From the NCBI GenBank assembly GCA_016859345.1, contig CM029116.1, positions 1,504,439 to 1,568,438 of the forward strand: DNA of 64,000 nt, given 5' to 3'. The first letter of the stretch is position 1. Each line of letters starts with the position of its first letter. Below, piece by piece: positions 38,329 to 48,354 of this stretch. The translations under genes and the position numbers were made by a program. The stretch is from Istiophorus platypterus (taxonomy: Eukaryota; Chordata; Actinopteri; Istiophoriformes; Istiophoridae). The notes under the pieces were generated by a model. It did no database searches. It was given only the letters and a program-made list of their open reading frames with translations, and was not told the origin of the DNA.

Positions 38329-39739
38329 GCGTCTAAGCAGTAGGAAACCTCCACAGGTCTGACTGAACCTACCCCCTCACCCCCAAGTTTCCACATCCAG
38401 CTCTAAAATGCTCGCACAGCAGCCCCACAAAGGGTTAAGCACGATCCCGGTGCGAATGCAGCCGGCTGAGGATTTTTGAGTCGATGGCGGGGAAGGTGCG
38501 AAGAGGGGGGCTATTATCGCAGTGTGAAGTGGGAAACAGTGATTGGGCCCCTCTGCCCCCCCCCCCACTGACCCCCATTATAGCTGTATTAACAGCTGTC
38601 CCTGGGGGATTTGATCGTCATCACGGAGAGTGAAAACACATGAGGCCAGAAACACAGTCAGAAGGTGGCGAGGCCTCGAACATAATGAGTTTCTGCAATC
38701 GGAACTTTAAAACGGACTCAAATAGCGATGGCTGAGGCGATATTACTGCTTGTTTACTATAGTCGAATATCAGATTGCGGAGGAGGGGTCGGGCCACCGG
38801 CCTCCACCATCCAGACCGGCACCAGCTACTGGAAGGCAACGTAGCAGGGGCACAGGTATTCATGGGTGTGTCGACGCCGCCGCTGAAGACAAAGATGGTG
38901 GCTGCTGAAATCTTGACTCTTGAATCGATTGTTGACCATATCCTGCTTGCAGGTGCTGGTTCCTTTGTGTTTTCCAGGTTTTGACACCTGTAGGCTAAAA
39001 TAAAAACACTGACCTCGAGTTCCCAGAAGTTACACCCATACACTAGCAAACATATCCAGGAGGATGTTGAGTCCGTAAAGATCTGGGGATTGGACACTGG
39101 AGGCCAGCACCAGATGAGTCCGTCTTGTGCCCCTGTTGTCTCTGAGTTTGAGTTGCTTAACCGATTCGCGAAAATGATTAATAGTGCATTACGGCCATGA
39201 GTCGGTGAATATTTTGTGGCTTTGCAGATAAACTCGGTTGTTTCCTCATTATATTGTTTTCTCAAAATGTTTATTTGCTGCTGGAAATTAGTAGATGCAC
39301 ATAATCAGCAGTGTGGTGTGGTTCAGGAGAGACGGCCTCCCGGCGTCTCTGCAACCTGGAGGACAGAGGAAACCTGATGACTCACTCAGGGCCAAGAGGT
39401 GAAGCCCGGGCTCCTTCACGTTCGGCAGGAAGATGCTCTCTGCTCAGCAAACCAGATGTTTCACAGGTTTAACCGCTAAAGTCTGTAACTTTGGCTGAAA
39501 CGCAGTCGAGCCCGGGTGCAGCAGGTGTTTTGAACCGCGGCAGCTTTGTTGCCGGTTGGTGTCACAGGCTGAAACCGGAACTGCTGGAGGATTTTGGCCG
39601 AACCTGATTTCAACCTGTTTCACATCAGTGGTTTTTCCTGCTTCTCCTTTTACTTTCTAGTTATGGAGTCAGATAAGCTGAAGTAATGATTGATCGGTCT
39701 TTGCTATCTTTTAATTTGAAAAGACGAAGTTTTTGGACT

Positions 39740-40330
39740 AAAGACAGACAGAGGTAAAGGTCATTAACAGACAGAACAACGGAGACGAACGGGGAGATAA
39801 AGACTGACAGACTGGCGGGAAGAAACAGCGGGAAAGAGAGACACAGAGACAGACAGATGAAGAGGGATAGTAGGAGAAAAAAATTCAAAACAGACGAGAA
39901 TGCAAAAAAAATGCGACGACATAAAAGATGGCGAGACAGACGGGAGAGAGAGAGAGAGAGAGCAGGAGGAGAGGGAGAGACGGGGAAACAAACACCAGGA
40001 TGAATGAGACGGAGGGAAGGTGAATGAAAGGAGGAGGCTCTAAGAGAGAGACAGACAGGAAAAAGATCGACGTAGTGAAAGAGAAGCAGCGAGAGAAAAG
40101 GCAGGAAGACAGAAAGACTGAGAGGGATAGGGAACGCTGAAAGAGGCAGAGAGACAGGTGAAGGGAGAGACAGAAGGGAGGTAGGACGAGTCTGGGACAG
40201 AGGCAGAGAGACAGGTGAGCGAGGCTGAGAAAGACACAGAGTCAAATAGATGAAAACAGACAAGAGGAAAAGCAAGACGGACGAGAAGAGACGGGAAAGA
40301 GGGAAGAGGAAAAACAAATGAGAGACGGAT
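39740..40330. repeat. purine-rich tract
   Basis: About 590 bp with the + strand dominated by GACAGA/GAGAGA/GGAGG words. Antisense frames over it are Ser/Leu/Phe composition only. Confidence 0.88.
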
Positions 40331-41769
40331 GAGAGGAGAAAAACCAGACACACGATAGAGACAGAGACGATTCACAATCAGCCATGTCTGCACCGCTCCT
40401 CCTCTTCTTCCCATCCTGCACCCCTCCTCATCTTCTTCCTCCCACCCCTCCCACCATTTTGTCGTTCCTCCTCCGTCTGATGCTGTTCCAACACCTCGGG
40501 GCTTCAGCCTCTCATCCACCATCCAACTAACTAATGCTCCTCTGCTGCTGCAGCGCGATGGGCCGCCAAGAAAAAAAAATTTAACCCAAAATAAAGGAAA
40601 CCGAGACAAAGGCCGACGAGAATCCACTAGAAAAACCTCAGGTTTATTAATATCAGTGTCTGTTTAAAGCTGCCATGTGGAGGGGTTTTATTCCTCATTG
40701 CATCGCTGTCAGATTAATCCTCAAATCCTGGTTTAATGAGGAGATGACCCGTTGCCCTGCGCCTCACTCCTGTATCGTCCGAGCCTACATTTCCCATCGG
40801 CCCCGTTGCTTTTTGTGTGCCACCCCCTTCCACTTCCCGAAACCTTTGGCCGAATCTGAACGTCAGGTTTTCCCAGGCACTAGAGGGATCGTGGATCATT
40901 TACTTTATGCTCTGATCGCATCAGGAGGTAAAGGTTGGACAGTTGCTAGTTGGGGCATCCTGGTGCCACGATTGACCGGGGCTGTCCGAGTCCATGGTTC
41001 ATCAAGTTCCTGTGAGTTTTCTTAGGAAGGGCTAAGGACTTGTTGCTTAGATCTACTGAGTCCAGTTAGGTTCCAAGTCCCTTCCTTTAGCACACTGACC
41101 ACGGAATGAGGAGTATGACCAAGTACAAGAGGACTCTTCCGGACTCTTCTGGTCTGCATGTCCAGAGGGTGGTTTCAGCTTCTGGCTCTGTGTGCACTAG
41201 AAGAACGGCGCTCTCTGGCTAGTTATTACCGTTACATGAATTTCAAGAGATTTAGCTCCAAGTACGGCCTGGCCGAGAGTCTTCTAAGTATAGAATCAAT
41301 CCCATGAAAATACTTATTTTATGTTACCAAGAGTAACTCCAAATCCCACAACAGCCGGATGGAATATCCAGCGCCCCGTTGACGCTTTGAAATCACTTCA
41401 GCCTCTAAACAAAAAGGCTATGAAGATAGTAGTTTTTTACAAGTTTCTTGATAACTTCAAGAAAACCTTTAGAAATTATGGACAAATGTTGAGTTGCAAT
41501 GAAAAAAAAAAAACAGGTGTCAGCTTAATAAGAACCAAGTTTTACTTTGAAAAGAGTTTTAGTGGAGGAGAATGGAGCAAAACCAGACAGGTCAGAACCA
41601 CAGAAATATGCAGAGGGCGTGAAAAAAATCCAAGTGGCCGGTTTGAGTTTGGCACAGAATGACGGTGTACCGACAAATGAGTGCACTCTTAAGACCTGCT
41701 GGAAATTCAGATTGTTTCACACAAGGGGAGTAGCCCAGAAAAGAAAAGAGGAGGTCAAATACTGGAGCA

Positions 41770-42060
41770 GAGAACGTCGGAATCAGAGGAGAGCAGGTTA
41801 CTGTTCCCTGGGAAGTGTGATGAATACGCCATCAATGGCTGAATTATTGATAGGCGGAATATTAGATCTGGGGCTTCGTAATCTCCGTCCAGTCTGAGCA
41901 AACGTGTCACCGGGTTGATGAGAGGTCATCGTCCGCCGTAACTGCAAACACAAACTAATTAGTGGTATATGCCCGATCCAGAGTCCAGCATATGGCATCC
42001 GTGGTCAATGACCCACTGATTTAGTCAAGTGGAGCCTGATAGATAAATCATTGAAAAGGT
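41770..42060. other. candidate conserved non-coding block
   Basis: Non-repetitive sequence with GAATACGCCATCAATGGCTG, AATTATTGATAGGCGGAATA, CACAAACTAATTAGTGG and GATTTAGTCAAGTGG. It includes Hox/Pbx-like TGATNNAT and paired homeodomain words about 2.7 kb upstream of the AKAP-like 5' UTR exon. Confidence 0.25.
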
Positions 42061-42630
42061 CAACTGCAGAAAAGGCAGAATCATGTGTCGTGCGCGGTTT
42101 TGCCGCTAGCTCTAGTACGTGAACACTCTCCAGAGCTATAACACTTTGATTGTAACGCTGCTGCTGTTTCTGTGTGTGTTAGGCGGAGTCCATTTCTATC
42201 TTTAGGCCACCGTCAGAAGACAGAGAGTAAATGAGCTGTGTGCGTCAGAGGCCAAGAGGCCACCGGCGGTTTAAAGCCCTGAGTAGTAAACAAGAGGCAG
42301 GAGGAGGCTCCGTGTGGTCAGGGAAAGCAGCCAGCAACATCACCGCTCAGGAAACCTGCCACAGGTAGCGGGAACCACCTGTCCGGGTCACCGGGCTCCC
42401 ATCCAACAGGGCGGCGGAGCAGCTCGCCAGATCATTTTAACTCGCAGGACTCCTGAAACTATCGGCGGCCAGAGGGGGTTTTGCAAGGCTTCCTCAACGG
42501 ACGATGCGAGGTGCATTTAAACCTGGAAAAGAACTCAGGAAACAGGAGACGACAGCAGAAAGAGTGATCGCACGTCACAGAGCGTTTAGCCACCGTAAAG
42601 TTCATAATGGGCAGCGACAGGGGTTAGTCC

Positions 42631-42660
42631 GAGCTCGTCCGAGCTCGTCCGAGCTCGTCC
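42631..42660. repeat. decamer triplication (GAGCTCGTCC)3
   Basis: Three perfect head-to-tail 10-bp copies, each containing a SacI-type GAGCTC palindrome. Confidence 0.95.
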
Positions 42661-44110
42661 GACCACGTGCGCTTCTGTGAATTTGATTGGCAAGTGCAGC
42701 GCCTCGCAGGACGCAGTTTTATTGCTTTGCAGCAAAAGTTGAGCCAGGTTTAACCTTTTTTGTTGTTTTTTTTTACCCAGAGCCGTCTGCGTTTGCAGGC
42801 TGGCTGAGCCAACCCACTGCTCCCACAGAAAGTAGTTTTCACCGGCTACACTATTGAAACAGTCGCTCACAGTACAGGAACCAGTCAGTCTGTCAGCGCA
42901 TCAATTGGTCAACTCGCCGGCTGCTGGGAGATGACGGGCGTGGGCCGTCCGTTCAGCCAGTGAGGTTGTCAGCCGTCTCATCTGCAGCAGCCAGCGCGGC
43001 CGGCGAAGCCAATACAGTCGGTCCTACGATCGGTCGGTCAGTCGGTCAGTTGTGGCAACAACACGGTGGGATTATCTCGAGCATGTGTTGTTTACACCTC
43101 TCTCTCTCTCTCTCTCTCTCTGTCCATTCGACTGTTTTCCCACCCTCGCCCCCCCCCGCCATCCTCCTTTGTGATGGTCTCTCCACCCGAGTGTCCCTTC
43201 AGTCTGCGCCCCCCCCCCACACACACACACACCTTCTCTGGACTCCGTCACGGTTCTACTTTCGGCAGAAAGTCGCCCACTCCACGTCACGGCGTGTGAC
43301 TCGGGGATTCGTTGATCCGCTGATTCATTCACTGAAGATGTCACAACCGGGCGGAGATGTCTGCCGGCGTTCTGTATTCACTTAATGGCGACGAGTCCAC
43401 ACGCCGACCTGCAGCAACAACCGGCTGCTCCCACCGAGTATTGTGTTTGAATGAAATCCAGACATTTCTCTTTCCTCTGAGCCACAGAGCTCCGTTTGTT
43501 TCCAAAAACACATTAGTGAGCCGCACTGTTGCAGTGGGTGACACCTCCCTTCATCACCACGAACACACACTCATTCACGCACACACACTGTCCTGCTGCC
43601 AAGATTACACACTAGAGTATCAAATGTGAGTTAATCCGCCGATTAAAATAGTCCCCGACAATCCATCATTTGCAGCGGTTTGGGTTAATGTTGGCTAAAA
43701 GCGACAGTGTCCAGCCATTTTCGGTTTTCTCACCGTGGCTAGAAAGTGAGGGACGAAGGACTCAGTGTTTCTGTAGCTTGACCTACACTTTCAGCCCCCT
43801 GGGAATGTCAGTCTGCTGTAGGTCTCCTGAACCTGTCTCTTGTGAATCCCCCAACTTCATGGACAAGATGCTGGAGGGTCCGCTGGACTGGGGTTGCTGG
43901 TTCTTTAGGTTGAATTTCTGGCATTTGGATACGACCCTGCGTGCACCGGCGTGTTGCTTGAAACAAGACGCCAGAGAAAAAGAAAAAAAAGACACTTGGC
44001 TTTTAGGATCCCTTCATCCTTCTCACTGCCGCCGTCTGGTGCAAGTTTGGCATCTCCAGAAATCACCAGCGTCTGCCATTGTCATTTTAGAGGAAAAAAG
44101 GGGGAGCGTG

Positions 44111-44220
<110 letters not shown>

Positions 44221-44483
44221 TCCCACATCAAATCACACAGGGGGTGAGGTTTGGGGGTGTGACTGATTGAGAGAAATCGTAATTGCATTGCATTTCCCGC
44301 TGAGATTCTCTAATATGTTACACTTCATTCCCAATTCAATGCACAGTCTAGACCAGACTAATTGAGTGTCTATGGTGTTGATTCAGACTATCAACCATCT
44401 GTGCCTCTTCTGCTCTCTCTTTCCCATCCTTCTCTCCTCCCCCCTGCCTCCTTCCCTCCTCATTCGCTCTCCTTTCTCCACAG

Positions 44484-44692
44484 GAGTTCGGAGGACTAGT
44501 AGGATGCTGAGTATCTTCCCTCCTTGCTACGGTTCTCCAACCTGCTCTCCATGACCTGAGAGTGCCACCACAGCTGGAGGAACAAAACACCAGAGAGAGA
44601 GAGAGGAAGAGGAGGGAAGAAGGTCAGGGAAGGAAGGAAGGAAGGAAGGAAGGAACGCGCTTTTTTGTTATTGTTTTTTTCCCCTTTTTGAA
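44484..44692 (+). other. 5' UTR part of the AKAP-like exon
   Basis: A pyrimidine-rich tract (44400-44480) ends in CCACAG at 44483, a strong acceptor, so the exon carrying the main ATG probably begins at 44484. The leader holds an in-exon ATG (44504) whose frame stops at TGA 44552-44554, overlapping by ATGA a second minimal frame (44551-44559). A GA-rich and GGAA-repeat stretch precedes the main ATG. Upstream frames like these commonly lower translation of the main frame. Confidence 0.6.
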
Positions 44693-46052
44693 ATGGCAGC
44701 GACAGAGGCCAGCGCTGCACCGGTGGTCCAGGAAGATGGGAAAACCCCCGAGAGCAAGCCGACGGAGGCGGAGCAACCAGCTAAAAATGCCAACGCAAAT
44801 TCAGAGACTGTCAACAGCGAGGTTGTCGATAAAGATGGCACCGCCGTCAACAGCGAGGTGGTCGATAGCAAAGAGACTGTGAATAACGACACAGCGGAGG
44901 CGGGAACTGAGGATGAAGGAGAGCCGGCGAGCGGGGAGGCAGCACCTCCTCAGAGCTCAGAAAATGCCTCCTCCGCTGAGCCCAAGACCTCGTTCCTGGA
45001 CTCGTTCCTCAACAAGAGCGGTCTGGGGAAGGTCATAGGAGGCAAGAAGAAGAAAGAGCAGAGCACAGCCGGGGTAGGAGCGGAGGAGAACGCAGCCGAA
45101 GGAGTGGAGAAAGAGGGAGAGAAGGGGGAGGAGGCTGCAGCGGCTGAGGGAGGAGCAGAGGGAGGTGCAGAAGGGGAGGAGGTGATAGAGAAAGCTCCAG
45201 AAAATGGAGACAAGGATGAAGAAAAGAAAGCAGAGAAGGGCAAACCGCTGGAGGGTAAATCCACGGTCCGAGACCTGATTCGGAAACCGGTGGCGAGGAT
45301 CTTCTCCCATCGGAGCACCGAGAAGAAAGAGGGTGCCACCACAGAACCCCCGAAACAAGTAAAAGTTCGGTCCAAGTCCCTGGACCGGCTGGAGGACCCC
45401 GAAGCACTTAACACCACCGCAGACTCCACCATAGAGGAGGGCGGAGCAGTAGGAGTGGACGGAGCGGCGGAGGGAGAGCAGAAAGCCTCGTCTTCCTCAG
45501 CGACCACCAAGCACATGAAGCGCTGGCACTCCTTCAAGAAGCTCATGGCCCAGAAGGCGCACAAGAAGAGTGGGGGAGGAGGAGAGGACGGGAAGGAGGA
45601 GGGAGCAGAGGGAGAAGGAGGCGGTGGCGACTCCTCCACACTGGACTCCAAGGAGTCGGGTCAGAAGAGATGGAAGCTGAAACGCTCCTGGACCTTCCAG
45701 GGCCTGAAGAGGGACCCGTCCATGGTTGGCATCAGCGGCAAGGCCAAGGCCCCCGACTCTGCTGATAGTGCCAAGCCAGAGGAGGCGGTGACGGCGGGAG
45801 CAGATGAGGGAGGAGAGGGGGCCAAGGCAGAGGGCGGAGCAGAGGAGGCCAAGACAGAGGGAGGCGAGGAGAAGGAGAAGGTGGAGGGCAGCGAGGAGGA
45901 GAAGGCGGCGACAGCAGGGGGCGGGACGGTGACGCATCATGCCAACGAGATCTGGACCTCTTTCAAGAAGCGCGTTATCCCCAAGTCCAAACGAGCCAAC
46001 ACGGAATGCGCCCCCAGCGGGGAGGAGGACGCCACTGCAGCTGCCCCCTCAG
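44693..46052 (+). CDS. AKAP-like coding exon 1 (residues 1-453 plus one base)
   Basis: The start is chosen as the first ATG of the long frame, with a favourable context (G at -3 and G at +4), after short upstream frames. Besides the basic blocks it contains KSTVRDLIRKPVARIF (189-204) and VRSKSLDRLED (224-234), likely kinase-site-rich segments. The exon ends in CCC TCA G before GTGAGA. Without splicing the frame continues 34 codons into the intron and stops at 46154-46156. Confidence 0.88.
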
Positions 46053-48354
46053 GTGAGACGACACGAACACACGGGTCCAACCAACACCACAAAGCTCAAA
46101 CATTCAGCCGCTTTGTCCAAGTAACGTCTAAGTACAAATCCAGATTTCAAATCTAGTGAGATTAAGGTATGAGTTCAGGGGTTTATTCCAAAGGTATCTT
46201 ATCGTATCTACTGCAGCGGTTCAGGAATACCCAGCCTATTTGACCCAAGGCCCAAAGTCAGTGTCTGGCGGATGCCGTTTGTCATCGCACTACCAAATCC
46301 TCTTCCTTTTTTAGACAGTTCCATTCAGACAAAGTGTTGGAGGCACGAAGCCCCGGTCAGAGAAAAGAAGTCCAAAAATTGACAGGGAATTTGTTTCAGA
46401 GAGCTCACCGAAAGCATTAGGCATCTCACAGCAGTCTGGTTTATCTCCCGACCCTTCGCAGGTGACCCAACCCCTGAGTTGGGAACCTTTTCTCTGCAGT
46501 TACTTTTTAGCCCCTAGAGACTTTTTTTTTTTTTTACAACGGACATCCATACGTCTGACGCCGGAGCCTCGTTGTTCAGCCTCGTTGTTCAGCACGTCTC
46601 TAAATGGACGCCATTATTAAATCCAGGCTCCGGGGGCCAACAACACATCGCCCCCCGTCCGGGGAGCAGAAGTTAGTGGCTCGCCGGCTCGGGAGGAGGT
46701 GATGTAACCAAACGTTCTCGCCAGATGAAATATTCAACGTCCAATGTGAAATTCAAATCACACCGTAGCCTCGGTCAACAGCGAGGACTAAATTTAGGTT
46801 ACTGCCTGCTCCGGGCTGCATGAAGGAAATGGTACAAAGACACAGAACCCTGGGCAAAATGGAGTCTATCTAAGGCTGGGAATGATTTTAAATGGAGAAT
46901 ACCTAGAATGATTTAAATAGAGGAGACTGTTTTAAACTCACTTTAACTTAAATCCTCCTGCACTAAGCACAGTTCCTCTTCCTGTAAAAGAATGTGGGGA
47001 GAAAACGAAAACGAGATGATGATCGTGCAACAGATTCGTTTCAAGAGAAAGAAAAACAGAATTGTGGCATTGAAAACTGTAAAAAGAAATCCCGAATCTG
47101 ATTTCCACCTGGAGTTTTGTTAATATTCTTTTTTAATCGAATCTTGCCGGTGAGGACAAAACCAGACAGTGAATACTGGGCTCGCATTCGCTTTTTTTTT
47201 TCCTCGCTAGTCTAGTGGCCAAAAATTAATCAAGGCAACTTTAGATATAGTATCTTAATTGCTAAACCTATTAATGAATCTATTTTTAATACTTTGTGAT
47301 CAATCATACTGCAGGGGGAAAGCGCTACTTCTCTTAAATGGCAGATTTTCCAGAGATAATCAATGAAAATCTCATTATTGATATGAAAGGTTCTAACCAT
47401 GAATGCTTCTTATTCCCCCCAGGTGAGGAAGGAGCAGCAGAGGAGGGCAAAGACGGCAAGGATGGCAAGTCAGCCAAGACCAAACGCTCGCATTTCGGCC
47501 GTGCGGTTTCCCTGAAGAACTTCATCATGCGAAAGGGCAAGTCCACCAGTGTGGACCTGGGCGAGGGCGCCAAGGAAGAGGAGGAGGCTGCCGAGGGGGA
47601 GGAGGGAGGGGAAGCCATGGAGGAAGGTGGTGCCGACGGCGAGGCCGCCACGGCGGTCGGGGAGGCCAATGACAAAGACGCGGCGGAGCCTGAGAAAACG
47701 CCGGCACAGGAGGGCAGCGGAGGGGAGGCGGAGAAGGAGGCGGAGAAGATCCCGGCGGAGGCTCCGGTGACTAATGGGGAAAACATCTGCTCCAACGGCA
47801 CGGCAGAGGAGAACGCCACGCACAATCACCAGGAGGAGGAGAAGACGATCGGGAACAGCCCCGTGAAGAAGAGCAAGGAGGCGGGGGGAGTAAAAGAGGA
47901 GGCCAACGCCAAGATCATCAACGCCACGGCGGCCGTGAACAGCGGTGAGTTAGAGCGCGCCAACCGGGACTCTGATGAGCCTCAAAACGTCGGCGGCGGT
48001 GGCAGCACAGAAGGAGAAACTAACAACAGACAACAACGTCCAGTACCAGCACTAACAAACAATAGCAGTACACAAAGCAAAACTAGCAGGGGGGAGGAGG
48101 GGGAAGAGGGGGAGGCAGGGGAGGCAGAGGAGGCAGAGTCTCCACAAAATGGAGGTTGTCATGATGGTGCAGGGCCACGTGACCAGGGAGAGAGGGAGGA
48201 GGAGGAGGAGGAGGAGGTGAGGAAGAGGGATCTGCGAGAGGCAGCGGTGGCCATAGTTCAGAACGTGATGTCAGCCGCAACCGACCAATTAGAGAGGGAG
48301 CTGTGTGTCGACAACGGCCTGAACGGGTGCTACGACGCCAACGTCACACACTAA
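44693..48354 (+). CDS. A-kinase anchoring protein, AKAP12/AKAP5-like (two coding exons)
   Basis: Joining 44693-46052 to 47423-48354 gives 763 residues. The junction is phase 1 (G|GT, Gly454) with donor CAG|GTGAGA and acceptor CCCCCAG. The protein is Glu/Ala/Gly/Lys-rich and presumably unfolded, with polybasic islands at about 101-121, 276-293 (RWHSFKKLMAQ), 324-340 (RWKLKRSWTFQGLKR), 420-434 (WTSFKKRVIPKSKR) and 472-493. Residues 724-747, containing AIVQNVMSAATDQL, form an amphipathic helix fitting the RII-binding consensus (A728, I731, V732, V735, M736, A739). AKAP12 and AKAP5 carry both W-x-S-F/L-K-K/R basic blocks and a C-terminal RII helix. Inferred role: tethering PKA (perhaps PKC and calmodulin) at the inner plasma membrane. 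There is no N-terminal myristoylation Met-Gly. The exact orthologue is unresolved, so no symbol is given. Confidence 0.8.
46053..47422 (+). other. intron between AKAP-like coding exons
   Basis: A 1,370-bp GT-AG intron. It contains no other supportable exon; T-rich and A-rich runs and a GTTGTTCAGCCTC duplication near 46570 are seen. Confidence 0.85.
47423..48354 (+). CDS. AKAP-like coding exon 2 (residues 454-763, RII-binding helix)
   Basis: It begins directly after TTCCCCCCAG with GTGAGGAAGG, continuing the frame of exon 1 as Gly-Glu-Glu. The first part has the basic block KRSHFGRAVSLKNFIMRKGK, including RAVSL, a typical basophilic-kinase site. Long Glu/Ala/Gly stretches follow, then an Asn/Gln/Ser-rich linker (about 594-630), an acidic run, and the C-terminal helix and tail ending CYDANVTH. 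An internal perfect donor-like G|GTGAGT lies at 47944/47945. The TAA stop is at 48352. Confidence 0.87.
48235..48303 (+). other. PKA RII-binding amphipathic helix segment
   Basis: Codes for residues 725-747, starting REAAVAIVQNVM. Hydrophobic residues alternate in the A-x-x-[IV][V]-x-x-[V][M]-x-x-A spacing used by AKAP helices that dock on the RII dimer. The V-Q-N-V-M...D-Q-L order resembles the known AKAP12 helix. There is no proline within it. Confidence 0.75.

Noticed and set aside
39661..40627. Antisense 230- and 195-residue frames with hydrophobic stretches
   Set aside because: They arise from a purine-rich tract. The apparent membrane segments are composition only, with no splice structure.
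40675..41025. 116-residue frame
   Set aside because: There is no similarity I recognise, an ordinary codon mix and no splice sites. It is treated as chance.
44950..45940. Long antisense frames inside AKAP-like exon 1
   Set aside because: They are shadows of the GAG/GCG-rich sense coding sequence. The sense frame has the splice-consistent ends and the recognisable motifs.
47338..47422. ATG at 47338 as an independent start (338-residue product)
   Set aside because: The ATG lies in the intron just before a CAG acceptor. The splice joins exon 1 in the right phase, so the upstream 28 codons are most likely intronic.
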